From Galerina marginata (lineage: Eukaryota > Basidiomycota > Agaricomycetes > Agaricales > Galerinaceae): a stretch of 64,000 nt of DNA. Positions 47,866 through 57,829 of the stretch are shown in pieces (within the stretch, counting starts at the first letter, position 1; each line of letters opens with the position of its first letter). The notes below the pieces were generated by a model. That model made no database searches. It saw only the letters and a list, made by a program, of their open reading frames with translations, and was not told the origin of the DNA. The stretch covers positions 1 through 64,000 of the forward strand of contig JAECYW010000038.1 of NCBI GenBank assembly GCA_023014335.1, in the 5' to 3' direction. Made by a program: the position numbers and the translations under genes.

Positions 47866-48465
47866 CGTTCGCCAGGTACCGAGCAACAGAAAGAATGGAC
47901 TTCAATTCAAAGATTCAGTTGAATTGGGAAAGATGTGGAAGGGATACACTGATACAGTCAAAAGTCAAGAGTAAGACGTTTATTACCTCAAATATGGTCA
48001 CGTGCATGCGACTATTACTAACAAGCGCTTAGCGCGTACTGCGGCGTAGCGCCTGTAGGATGGGCTGCCGTATTCCACTAATACACTCCTTCCTTCCCTC
48101 CACTTGCCCTCCACTCGTATTCCAAAATTTAAACTACGGGTGAAAGTAGCGGTTGAATATATTGACTGTATCTATTCCGCTGATTCATTCTAGTATTCAT
48201 GTACAATATAAATTTCAAGGTTGAGCCTCAAGCTTGCCTTCCAGAGTCAGAGTTTGACAAGAAACAGTCGAGCCAATGTCGACCACTTGAATAGCAATAA
48301 TGCTAGTAAAATTCTGGAAAGCCATTCGTCATATTATCGCGTAGGTTGCGCGTAGTCTGAGTATACTGTTGTGAGATATATTCCACGGGAATCGGTTTCG
48401 TTTGAATCCTGGGACTGGGCGAATTTCTGCATGTTCATGATTATCCTACAGCTCTTGGAAGGGCA
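47866..48465. other. Intergenic, no gene seen
   Basis: Isa2 upstream region and 3' flank of the first seven-TM gene. A GC-rich patch with short palindromes (AAGCGCTTAGCGCG, GGCGTAGCGCC) lies at about 48027-48057; role unknown. Confidence 0.35.
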
Positions 48466-49675
48466 TTAGATATTTGTTTGTTGTATCCGAGTTCCACTTA
48501 CGGTGAAAGATATTGTAGAAGTCAAGATACTGATAAGATATTGAGTATGTGATGTGCATTGCAGATAGCTACAGGTGGCAAGTTAACGTACGGGAATGAT
48601 ATGTCGCACAACCGCGCTGTCTTGTCTGAAAGGCGACCAGTCCCCGTAAATGCATCCTTGATTAGGGCCACATAAATCACTGGAAATATGGTTAGACGAG
48701 ATGATTCTACGCAAACATAAACCACTAAGACTCCTCACCTGACACCAAAAGAAATGACCATGAGCCGTCGCGGGTAACAATCGACAACAAAGGGATAGTT
48801 TGGCGCTGGTGCTCTAGGTGTGTGCGGAAATGTTTGTAGAGAGTCAAACACCATATGACAGTTTGAACGAGCATTTCCAGAGCGCTAAAAGGATAGATTA
48901 TTGTTGATTTCGGAGAGCAAATGGAGTCTCGCATTTGGGATACCTGGAATACATCACTGTCACAGGCACCCCTTTGGCCAGACAGGCATCTCCAAATGTT
49001 ATCCTGCGAATACTATACACACCCAGCAAGATAATAACCACAGTCTTCGAGACCAACAAGCCACACAAGAACATCGCCATTTTGGGCTTGCGTTCAAAAA
49101 GCGCGAAGACTTAACCAGATGTCAGGCTATATCTCGAATATTTGAGCAAGTCCAGTACGAACTGCGAAACATGAGCAACATCTCCAGTGCCAGGACCATG
49201 GTGTCGGATACCAACAATTGGAACCCATACCACCATTGACAGGTATCTCGGTCTACGATATATATTTCATGAATTCGAGAAATTGCAATAGAATTGCATC
49301 TCAGGTCTGAAATCAGCACCAAGAGCTTTGAAAGAAATAGAATAACTCACATTGAGGAAACCAAACCCAGATATCGTGGATAAAAGTATAGGAGCTTGGT
49401 GGCATAGGGTGTGGACTTCCTATTCAAATTTCAAGGTAATATCAGCCTTCATTGACTACAGTGATTGTTCGAAGAATGCTCTGCTAACCTCCAAATAGTT
49501 CTTACCTCAAACGATAAAGTTGTGAGCCATTCCCATGTTAAAATGGTAATGCAAGAATCTGAAGATACTTTAGTTTCACGACCGACGAGAAGAAAGGAGG
49601 CCTACAGCAGGTATATCGGACAATGAACATTGCCCATTGGTCGTCAACATCGTGACCATGCGCAGATCCCGTCAT
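48466..49675 (-). CDS. Multi-TM (seven-TM-like) membrane protein, Agaricomycete DUF6533-like family, copy A
   Basis: Membrane protein of a family expanded in mushrooms, with no proven function. Many short exons: MTGSAHGHDVDDQWAMF at 49675, SSDSCITILTWEWLTTLSFE, WWYGFQLLVSDTMVLALEML, MFLCGLLVSKTVVIILLGVY, SIRRITFGDACLAKG, ALEMLVQTVIWCLTLYKHF, RQTIPLLSIVTRDGSWSFLL, SVIYVALIKDAFTGTG, and a last exon ISFTVSGTRIQQTNI ending at 48466. About six or seven hydrophobic helices. The layout (short N-terminus, WxY-xQ helix, RDG-W motif before the sixth helix) matches what I recall of DUF6533 proteins. Copy B next door aligns exon by exon, which supports both models. Confidence 0.62.
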
Positions 49676-49945
49676 GGTTGCGAGACAAGAGAAGCACGGA
49701 GAAATGAGAATATTCAGGGGATTCACTTATATATTTAAACGTGTGTATTAACAGGCACCAAGGCAGGGAGGTCCTGGGAGGCTCCCGAATGGTCAGTGAG
49801 GGCCGAAGAGATGTGGGAACATTTTTGGGCACTTCGAAGGTTCGCGACGACTCCCACAATTGGCATCAGGACACCGTAATTGACGAGGTGTATTTGCTCA
49901 AAACCTAAGTCAAGAATCAAGGAGCACATTTATTAATTGTTGACA

Positions 49946-51322
49946 TTAAGAGATACTATCAATAGTCGTGAAAAGGGTGGTGAGTTCGATATGTTCAGTT
50001 CTCGTGTCAAGCGACCGCGAGGGAATTTCGGAAGCAAAAGTTCTTATGTTCATGGTGATCCTGCAGCTCTATTAGTAAAGGAAAACCAGCAGAAATTAAG
50101 TATATATCAACATATGATGATTATTACAAGGACTCACTGAGAGCGAGACCACGGCGACATAAACCCTACAAACGATCAGCGTCTAAGGCAAAAAAAACTC
50201 GGAACAAGACCTACGGGAAAACTACGTAACAAAGTTGAGCAGCATGGTTCCCGAATTCTCGATTTGTAGCATCTGAGAGCATCCCAGCAAGAAGGCCTAG
50301 AAGAAAAATGTGGTAATTCAACCTAAAAAGCAGAAGAAAACACTATTCGAACCCGTGAACAATACGAAAACCCAAAATCCATCGCGAGCAACCAAAGATA
50401 AAAGTGGTATTTTCATCCATCCATGTTCAACATAGAGAACGAGAGATTTGTAGATTGTCATAAACCAGATGATGAATTGGGCAGCAATTTGAGCAACACT
50501 ATAAGGGGAGCGAATATTAATTTATAGCTTGAAAGAAAACACAGACTGACGTTAGATACATGACCGACTGAGGAGCATCCATGGGGAGACATCCACCATC
50601 GTCGCTGAAAGTTACAGAACGGATTGAAGAATTGCCATAGAAGGCAACAACAATCCCTTGGACAACAACCAAAGCAACCAATGACCAGGTTACACGACGA
50701 CTGCCTTTGTAAAGAGCGTGTACTTGAATGAAAGCAACGAGTCAACAACTGCAAGATACATAGACAAATTGACGACATACATCGGAAGATTAAATTAAGA
50801 TCCATGGAAAGCAGCAAAGTGGTGGAAACTGCTAATTGAAAGCTATACCACATCGTACAGTGGTGTTGGGAAGTGAAATGGTGAAATTGAACAAACGCAA
50901 CAACGAAGGCATTCACTCTGCGCCAAAGAATTCATCAGACAGAAATCGCCGGATGCTAGAGATAAGTGACTTACGCTTGTGCCAGGAGACCTACATATCG
51001 TGAGACGACATAAAGCCATCTTAGGCGGTTATCGGTGCCTTTCCTAGCAAAGTTGGAGATAAATCAGCTTCCAGGTTGTGCGAGGAAGTACTTGGATGGA
51101 AATTAAAGCTCACCTCCAAATCACGAGCGTCTCAAAGTTTAAGGTTGTGGCCCATTCCCAGACAGTGAGGAAGAACGCGGCATCTAAAAGTTTAACAGGA
51201 TCAATATCATGTTGATGTGTGCTGAGCCAAGGCAGCGTGAGGGACCCACAAGCGCATCCTCGCACAACAAACATCAATTTCGCGCCAATGGCTGCTGAGC
51301 CTGCGCTCATACCGACATTCAT
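49946..51322 (-). CDS. Multi-TM (seven-TM-like) membrane protein, Agaricomycete DUF6533-like family, copy B
   Basis: Tandem paralogue of copy A. Pieces in order: MNVGMSAGSAAIGAKLMF, AAFFLTVWEWATTLNFETLV, LRWLYVVSRYVGLLAQ, MWYSFQLAVSTTLLLSMDLN, then LHALYKGSRRVTWSL, LVALVVVQGIVVAFYGNSSI, VAQIAAQFIIWFMTIYKSLV, KIPLLSLVARDGFWVFVLFT, GLLAGMLSDATNREFG, CYVVFPVYVAVVSLS, and SSCRITMNIRTFASEIPSRS to a stop at 49946. The last exon keeps the SxxCRxxxNLR-like signature and reads on to an intact tail. Equivalent segments in copy A include SFQLLVSD, IPLLSIVTRDG and DISFP. Exon edges are approximate. It could be a receptor or a transporter; the ligand is unknown. Confidence 0.62.
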
Positions 51323-51519
51323 GGCGAGGTTTTGCGCCAAAAGGAAGAGAGGAAGAAAAAGCCAGGAACATTCATGGTGGGATTGTCGATTATATGGCTA
51401 CGAGAAGGGTCAACTTCCTGTGGGATCCGCTTGGGTAGGAAATAATGAATTACATAAGCACCACCTCCCTGACTCGAAACTCATCTACACTTTCTTCATC
51501 GCCGCCACCGTCGTTCACA
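51323..51519. promoter_or_regulatory. Divergent promoter region (7TM copy B / Spp2)
   Basis: 197 bp between divergent ATGs. No specific element is claimed. Confidence 0.35.
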
Positions 51520-52920
51520 ATGGCTTCCAAGGTCTCTTTCACAATCCGCAGGCCGACCCCAGTCTCGAGAGCCGCGTCCTCTGGACCTGACTCAGATGCG
51601 GCGTCGTCGTTCAAGGTTCCACAGCTGCCTTCTCACATTTCGACCCCAACCCCTCTTGGTACGCCACTCGCAAGAAGTGAAGTGTCCTCACCGCATCCCC
51701 ATCGTTCCGCACCTGAGGACCATGAACAAGACTCAAGTGATGAAGATAGTGTCGTTGAAGACGAGCTCGTAACAGGTTTTGACAAATTTGGAGTCCAGCG
51801 GTGTGTTGATTTTCCTGCCCAAGGAAAGCAGTTGTTTCAACTCACAAAGGCCTCGTTCGAATCCAGACTAAACGGAGAGAAGAAGGTTGAAAAACCTCTG
51901 ATCATTCCTGCCCTTAAAAACAAAGACTGGCGGGAGCTGGCTCGCAAAAGGCGCGGGGCTCATTATGTCCCGCCCTCCGCTGCTGCTCAAACTGGAAAAG
52001 ATGGAAGCGTTGGAGGACTCGGTACCAGAGATACGATTAACTCGGGGCCCGTCCTTTCGGGTTTGCAGGTAAAACAGAAGACTGTTCTGTCCACACAGGA
52101 CGAGGTTGTCGTTCAGGAGACCGAAGTGGCGAAAATAGAGGTGGTCGAAGAGGAGACCGAAGACCAAAAGGCGTTGCGAGCGATTCTAGCTGAATCCGGT
52201 GGAGAACATCAGGACGGTGGACCCATGATTGATATCATTCCGGCGCCAATGTCAGAAGCCGATGCACTGAAACAAGATGTAGATGAACTTCCGGACGCCG
52301 CTACAATGGAAGATTATGCCCGAGTACCTGTGTCTCAATTTGGTGCCGCCCTTCTGCGAGGAATGGGGTGGAAAGAGGGTACTGCAGCCACGCGAAAACC
52401 AGGCCGAGGTTTGGTCGAACCTTATCTCCCATCGGCTCGTCCAGCCCTTCTGGGTATCGGGGCAAAGGAACAGGAAGTTTTCGACGACGGTAGCAAGAAA
52501 AGTAACAAAAACAAGCGCCCTGAGCGTCGATACGTTCCCATCATCAAGCAAGAACGAGCTGATACCGGCTCGCCCAGTGGGAGAGAGAGATCCCGCTCGC
52601 CTCGGCGTTCTGCTACTTCTTCTAGGCGCAATTCACCTGATCGTTACAATGACCGCAATGAAAAGACAGGCGATAGGCGACGCTATGATGACGGCCGCTA
52701 CAGAGAATCTGATAGAAGAGGCGTTGAAGCCAAGGACCGGCGTCGTGATGACAATAGAGAAAGAGAGATGAACGGGGATCGACGGCGTGGTGAGGATCGA
52801 GACCGAGACAGGCGCAGGGACGATGGCGGAGCTAGACAACGACGAGAAGACGATCGGGAAAGGCTGGAAACCAAGGGAGAGAGATCTTACGATTCCTCGA
52901 GAAGAAAAAGAGATTTTTAA
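51520..52920 (+). CDS. SPP2: Spp2/GPKOW-like G-patch pre-mRNA splicing factor
   Basis: G-patch activator of the DEAH helicase Prp2 (DHX16) at spliceosome activation. A single exon of about 466 residues from the ATG at 51520 (MASKVSFTIRRPTPVSRAAS). After an acidic N-terminus come LVTGFDKFGVQR, PLIIPALKNKDWRELARKRR, ILAESGGE and the diagnostic G-patch-like core YARVPVSQFGAALLRGMGWK, EGTAATRKPGRGLVEPYLPS, RPALLGIGAKE. The C-terminal 110 residues are RS/RD/RE-rich, as in many splicing proteins. Upstream in-frame sequence (51445-51519) is probably 5' UTR. Convergent with the coiled-coil gene. Confidence 0.88.
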   Translation: MASKVSFTIRRPTPVSRAASSGPDSDAASSFKVPQLPSHISTPTPLGTPLARSEVSSPHPHRSAPEDHEQDSSDEDSVVEDELVTGFDKFGVQRCVDFPAQGKQLFQLTKASFESRLNGEKKVEKPLIIPALKNKDWRELARKRRGAHYVPPSAAAQTGKDGSVGGLGTRDTINSGPVLSGLQVKQKTVLSTQDEVVVQETEVAKIEVVEEETEDQKALRAILAESGGEHQDGGPMIDIIPAPMSEADALKQDVDELPDAATMEDYARVPVSQFGAALLRGMGWKEGTAATRKPGRGLVEPYLPSARPALLGIGAKEQEVFDDGSKKSNKNKRPERRYVPIIKQERADTGSPSGRERSRSPRRSATSSRRNSPDRYNDRNEKTGDRRRYDDGRYRESDRRGVEAKDRRRDDNREREMNGDRRRGEDRDRDRRRDDGGARQRREDDRERLETKGERSYDSSRRKRDF

Positions 52921-53215
52921 AGGGTTAAAATATGAAGGTGTTATTCGTGCGCTTAGCCGCCCTTTCTTTCGCCCTATACCAATTAACTACATGCTACGAG
53001 AGTGGAACAATTTCATTTAATTTGGCTCGTCCTATATTTTCTACTCGGACTTCAAGGAGTTCATTTTTCTGTTAACTACCTTGGCAGGTCAAACAAGCGC
53101 CAGCATTAAGCGCTCAGTCTAACATGTTACCGAACATTGACTGCATTTAGATGATAATAGTTATACAAATAGTCAATAGGCTATAGTGCTTTCATGATGA
53201 AAACTGAATCCCTTA

Positions 53216-55519
53216 TTAGGTTTTAGAGCTTCTTTTCTTCTTCCCCTTCCCATTGGTGGTTGAAGCTGCTGCTGATGCGTATTCTACAGGTAATGTCCAC
53301 ACTGCTGTATTTGAAGAGCCAGCTCGACTCGTAAAACTTGACGGCTGTATAGGGACATGTGCTGCTGACGCAATGGCGCCAGACCAGTCGTCTTCCTCCA
53401 TCGAGTGGTGCTTTTCAGGCGGTGTAGTCAAAGTATCCCCACTCATAGCAGAAGAGACAGCATCATCTTCGTTGTACCGGCTGTGCCTTGTGGAACTGTA
53501 ATGGTCATACCGGGAGGAGGAAGGAATGACAGGTGGGTCAGACGTGGGTATAGATGAGGAATGAGTATTTATGTAACCCCCTGGCATCCCGTTTGGGATG
53601 GGTGAAGGGTATGGGTGACCATGAGTTTCGTAGACGGGAGGTAGAGTGGCACGTTGGGACATGCCAGAAGGACTGCCGCCGGCGCGAGAACCGGTGCGAG
53701 AACCTCCCCATAATGAATCGGTCTTGTTGGATAAAGACTAAAGCAACGACGACGACTAATTCGAATCGGTTAACACAGAGGGAAATGAAAGCTTACAGGA
53801 GGCTGTATGCTGATATCAGGTACAGATGTAATTGAAGGATTAGGATTGTATTGCTGCATTTGCGCGGGTTGGTCATTCCGTGAACCTGCATAGCTCGATC
53901 GCGAACCAGGCCGTTGCGGGCTCTGCCTATCGTAATTGTTGATAGACAGCACTTGAGATCGTGGAACCGAATTTTCGCTCTACGGTGCAATTCAGTAGCT
54001 AGTTTCCCCAGTTGTATCTATAAACTCACGATGGACCGTTGGTGCCGGAGGATATGGTCCCTATAATCTCCAGCCTCTGAACGTGGAAGTGGGCTGGCAG
54101 TGTGTACACTATTGACTTCCGGAATAATACTCATAGGCGTACGAAGAGCGTTGGTATACGGGTGAGGGTGACTGAGGATATCAAGCTGCGATAATGTGGA
54201 AGAATCAGACGAGGAGTTTCGTCTGTGTTGCTGTTTGCGCTGCGGAGGGTTGTGTGAGCGAGGGGGTACCGGAAGTGGTTCTTGGCTACTGTCCGATAAT
54301 GCTGGGAGTTGAGGAGACGGCGCGCGATCCGGGGTTCTGTGGAATTCAAATGGAGGAGGTATTCGGATCCTGTTATCGGCATCCAACGAAGGTATGAGAT
54401 TATCTGGCGGAATGACGATGTTATTCATCCGGGGGGTATGAGAAATATTGCGCATGCTTATTGGTCTGATGTCCTCAGAGGGATGGAAACTTGGAGGGCG
54501 ACTTGGTGTATTGGAAGGAAGCGGCACGGGAACCGGTGAAGGAGATCCTCGAGGCGGTCTGGTGTTCTCTGAGGGATGCAGACTCGGAGGTCGGCTTGGA
54601 GCGCCAGTGGTTGGTGGGTTGGTGGGGAGCGGTACGGGAACTGGCGAAGGAGATCCAGGAGGTCGCATACTCAGTGTTCTCGAATGTCTAGAATGCTCAC
54701 TAGGCGCAATAGACCTTGGCCGTGTAGGATACGCATAGTGGTCGTTTTCCGGTATAGGCGGTCGGGCATCGTCAAAAGAGTAGTCGTCCTCCCGATATCC
54801 ATATTCCGTTTCTCCTGCCTCGTCTCCTCCCGCAGTCAGCGGCGCTGAGGCATCAAAAGCGAGTTCTCTGCCTCGGTCTAAACCTTCCTGCAGGCCCAAT
54901 TTGTATGCCTCTTCACGAGCACCATTTATTAACACCAATTCGTTTAGCTGCCGCGCTTTGGTTCTATTCTTCGCAGCTTCCTTTTCTGCCCCGAGCCTCT
55001 GTCTGTCAACGATACTAATGACCTCCTGGGCTCTGTATATCTCTCGCTGGGCAGTCTCGAGTTGTATCCGATAGAGCCTATGGAGAAAATCAACGCTTGC
55101 AAGGCAGTTGACTGCAGAAGAGAGACTAACTTGAGTTCCTCGTTTGCTCTACTAGCTTCTCGCAAAGCCACGAGCCGCGCTTCGTTGACAGCCTTCAAGT
55201 GACCACCAAGTTCTTGGAGTTGTCTTTCTGCGTCTTCGGCGCGTCTTTCGGCAATTTCAGCACGTTTTCTCTCTTGCTGCACCTGTCCATGAAGTTTCTG
55301 GAACCCACGTTCGATTTCAGTGTGGAATGAGCTTTTGGTCTCTCGACTGGACCTTTCGCGGCTGCTGCTAGCACGAAAGTCTGACGTTCGGCTGGACCGA
55401 GTGGAGACAGACTGCGGATGTCTGTCGCTTGGCTCCTCGACTGGCAGGTCTGGCAGATTACGGTGTGCAGAGTATGCAGGCGCCTCCATGGCGGAATCCA
55501 AAGAAGGACTTCCCCACAT
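53216..55519 (-). CDS. Coiled-coil, Ser/Pro-rich disordered protein of unknown function
   Basis: Four or so exons encode about 740 residues. Seen: MWGSPSLDSAMEAPAYSAHR at 55519, a basic Ser-rich stretch, a long coiled coil (FHTEIERGFQKLHGQVQQER through LYRIQLETAQREIYRAQEVI and EKEAAKNRTKARQLNEL), EEAYKLGLQEGLDRGRELAF, then Pro/Ser-rich disorder with internal repeats and the Lys/Arg C-terminus KGKKKRSSKT. EAYKxGxxEGxxRGRxLAF resembles a conserved motif of uncharacterised basidiomycete proteins. No enzyme domain. It is head-to-head with the RapZ-C gene, 40 bp apart. Confidence 0.72.
54478..54665 (-). repeat. Imperfect internal repeat in the coiled-coil gene
   Basis: Two copies of a unit encoding GSPSPVPVPLP(T/S)N, a linker, then SRPPS(L/F)HPSE(N/D) lie in tandem. 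At DNA level GGAGATCC and GGGAACyGGyGAAGGAGATCC recur about 100 bp apart. Confidence 0.65.
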
Positions 55520-55559
55520 GACACAGCCACTTCGCTATATAACTTGTTCTCAACTCCAA

Positions 55560-56078
55560 ATGCCGACATCTGAAAATGAGGAGGGCTATTCCTCAGATGA
55601 ACTATTCACCAACACAAATCATTCCAGTAATCTAGAGAACGATTTGCCAACCATATTCATCACGTCTTTCGGCCATCGTCGCGGACCATTGGTCCCAACC
55701 CCTGATATCTCTGTTGATCTGCGTACCCTGCCAAATCCCCCAAAGAACGTCCGCACCGGTCAGACAGGTCTCTCCAAGGTCCTCAGGGAGTGGCTCTTCT
55801 CCGATGAGCAGGTGCAGAGGCGGTTTGACGGCATCTGCACACTCATCCAAGATCGTATACGAACAGCTCAGGCTAATGGAGTACATGAGATAACGGTGGG
55901 CGTGTGTTGCGAATTGGGCAAGCATCGCAGTGTTGCCGTTGTGGAACAACTTGGCGAAACACGTTTCAAAGGCTGGAATGTGATGGTCAATCACCGCGAT
56001 GTCCATCTAAAGCGTTCAAATCATGGCAGGAACAAGTTGGATGCAGGCCGTCATGCTAAAGATGATGACTCTGGATAA
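55560..56078 (+). CDS. Stand-alone RapZ C-terminal-domain protein
   Basis: A 172-residue single-exon gene. IFITSFGHRRG and ISVDLRTLPNPPKNVRTGQT, followed by GLSKVLREWLFSDEQVQ, and EITVGVCCELGKHRSVAVVE with VMVNHRDV, match the RapZ C-terminal domain (D-x-R-x-L-P-N-P, G-C-x-x-G-x-H-R-S-V, H-R-D). In bacteria that domain senses glucosamine-6-phosphate and binds small RNA; the P-loop kinase-like N-domain of RapZ is absent here. Fungal function is unknown to me. The tail is basic (KRSNHGRNKLDAGRHAK). An upstream in-frame ATG at 55518 would overlap the neighbour's start; 55560 is preferred. Confidence 0.8.
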   Translation: MPTSENEEGYSSDELFTNTNHSSNLENDLPTIFITSFGHRRGPLVPTPDISVDLRTLPNPPKNVRTGQTGLSKVLREWLFSDEQVQRRFDGICTLIQDRIRTAQANGVHEITVGVCCELGKHRSVAVVEQLGETRFKGWNVMVNHRDVHLKRSNHGRNKLDAGRHAKDDDSG

Positions 56079-56724
56079 TGGAGGTATGTGCACTGGTATC
56101 AACTAGGTGTCTATTATCCGACCGTGGAAGGCTTACATGCAATGAATAGTGTTCTTACTGGAGTGGTAACAATCTATGACTTGCCCAACCTTAAAAGTTA
56201 ACACTTCACCGTCTCTTAGTTCTTCGTTGAGCTGGATAATCTACGGTACTCGCGGATACCCAGTCTGTTGATCAGCTGTGCCCGATTCCCCCCCCCCGAT
56301 AGCGTGTAAAGAGAAGCCATACCAATGTCACGATCAACAACATTCTGGTTACCACATTGTCAGACCGTAAAAGTCAGGCCTGATACAAGGAAAAACGGAG
56401 CCGGACATTTCTCACCGGTGCCTGAGTACTGCGATTCCGATAATTCGATTTTGCTTCGGGTCGGATGAACCGTCACCGCGTCACCAGCCGCGGCGACGGT
56501 CGTCTGACAAGCAGTCGCAGGTGTCGCGCTGCGAGAAACCAAAAACAAGACTGTTTAGGGGGTCACATTGTCATAAATCAAACATACACGGCACCATTGC
56601 GACATGGCTTTGCAATCTTCGTTGAATTGTCACTTGAGCGAGCCACTAGTCGCTGGAGTTTTTTTTCGAACATGAGGTCGCCTTTCCAGTGGATTTGCCG
56701 TCCCCATCACCTTTCACAAGTGTA

Positions 56725-57358
56725 TTGGGGACTGGCAATTCCTGCAGAGCCCAATGTTTGTTTGTCCCTATTATATACTGAGGCTTCCCTGCCAAATTCT
56801 TTGCTCGATCTGCCGGTACATCTTTTGGCACGTTCTCCCTCCAGATTAGGGAAATTACTGTGCCAAATGTTTTGAAATCCATTTGCCGAGGTCGACTCCG
56901 TTCTAGTTTTGGCAGAATCACGTCGAGTCTCAAGTTAATTTTTATATCTCAGCTCAAAAGTAAAAATTAAAAAATTTGCCATGGAGTCGCGATAGATATA
57001 TGTGCCAAAATGATGTTTGCCAAATATGAAGGGGAATGGCGCGCGTTTAGGTGCTTAAAAGTGTACCTTACTCTTCGCCCTAAGTGTAACGGATACATTG
57101 GGGTCACACCTGTGTCACGGACCAATAATCACCATGTTGCCTACTCTAACCATTAATTTCCGCACATTTCAGGGATATTATAGCATTATATGTATTTAAG
57201 GTCGAGTCTTGTGTCCAATCGTTATATTCTACGGAGAGAATGGACAGGTAACACCCCGAGTCAAATCTGAGTGTGAGCAAAGTGTGAGCGGCGCTTTATT
57301 TTGTGGCTGTGCAGCTTAGTCATGGGCCATCAAGGCAACCGTAATTGCCAGTCCCCAA
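56725..57358. repeat. 16-bp inverted repeat pair
   Basis: TTGGGGACTGGCAATT at 56725-56740 recurs exactly on the other strand at 57343-57358, about 600 bp apart. Confidence 0.6.
56975..57015 (+). repeat. Short repeat shared with permease 5' flank, copy 1
   Basis: TTTGCCATGGAGTC, a 12-nt spacer, then TGTGCCAAAATGATG. The same two blocks occur at 60074-60119 in the same order and orientation with a 17-nt spacer. Confidence 0.65.
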
Positions 57359-57829
57359 GTGTATCAGATAACGAAATGGCCTCCACGCAATGGCATCCAT
57401 AGTAGGTTATTCATGGTCAGAATGAATCGGGCAAAGAAAAATACGCGCTCGCGCTCGGTTTTTTGAAAAGTTTGGGATGAGGATGGATACGATATGAAAG
57501 ATTTAAATATGATGGCGCCTTAATTCACGGGCGTCTGTTGCTTCAGGAGAACAAGGAAATAAAGAACTAAATGATTTGAGTAGAACAACCGACAATTGGT
57601 TTGTGAGTGCAGCCCTTGTTGAGCTTGCAGGTGATGTTAACATGCCTCCCTGTATTATTGGGAATTCAGATCGGTGAGATCTAAAACGGTGAGGGTATGA
57701 TTCCAGGTCTATAAACGAGTACCCGTTCGCTCAGCGTGATTGGGACCTTTGATTATTGTTATCCGGGAGGAACGTTCGAGACATTTTTAGTCTCGTCTCG
57801 TCCGAAACGTTGACATATCTGGTATAAAA

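Larger units (their letters stand above)
56079..57829. other. Long gene-poor stretch with short repeats
   Basis: 1.75 kb without a convincing gene. It contains a C9-10 run near 56287, a minus-strand ORF at 56646-56933 with no secure family, a 16-bp inverted repeat pair (56725-56740 and 57343-57358) and a short copy of the permease upstream sequence (56975-57015). It may be the remains of an inserted or duplicated element. Confidence 0.45.

Noticed and set aside
56646..56933. Minus-strand ORF with faint HMG-box-like wording (KTFGTVISLIWREN)
   Set aside because: Similarity is too short, with key basic and aromatic positions missing; it sits in a repeat-bearing gene-poor stretch.
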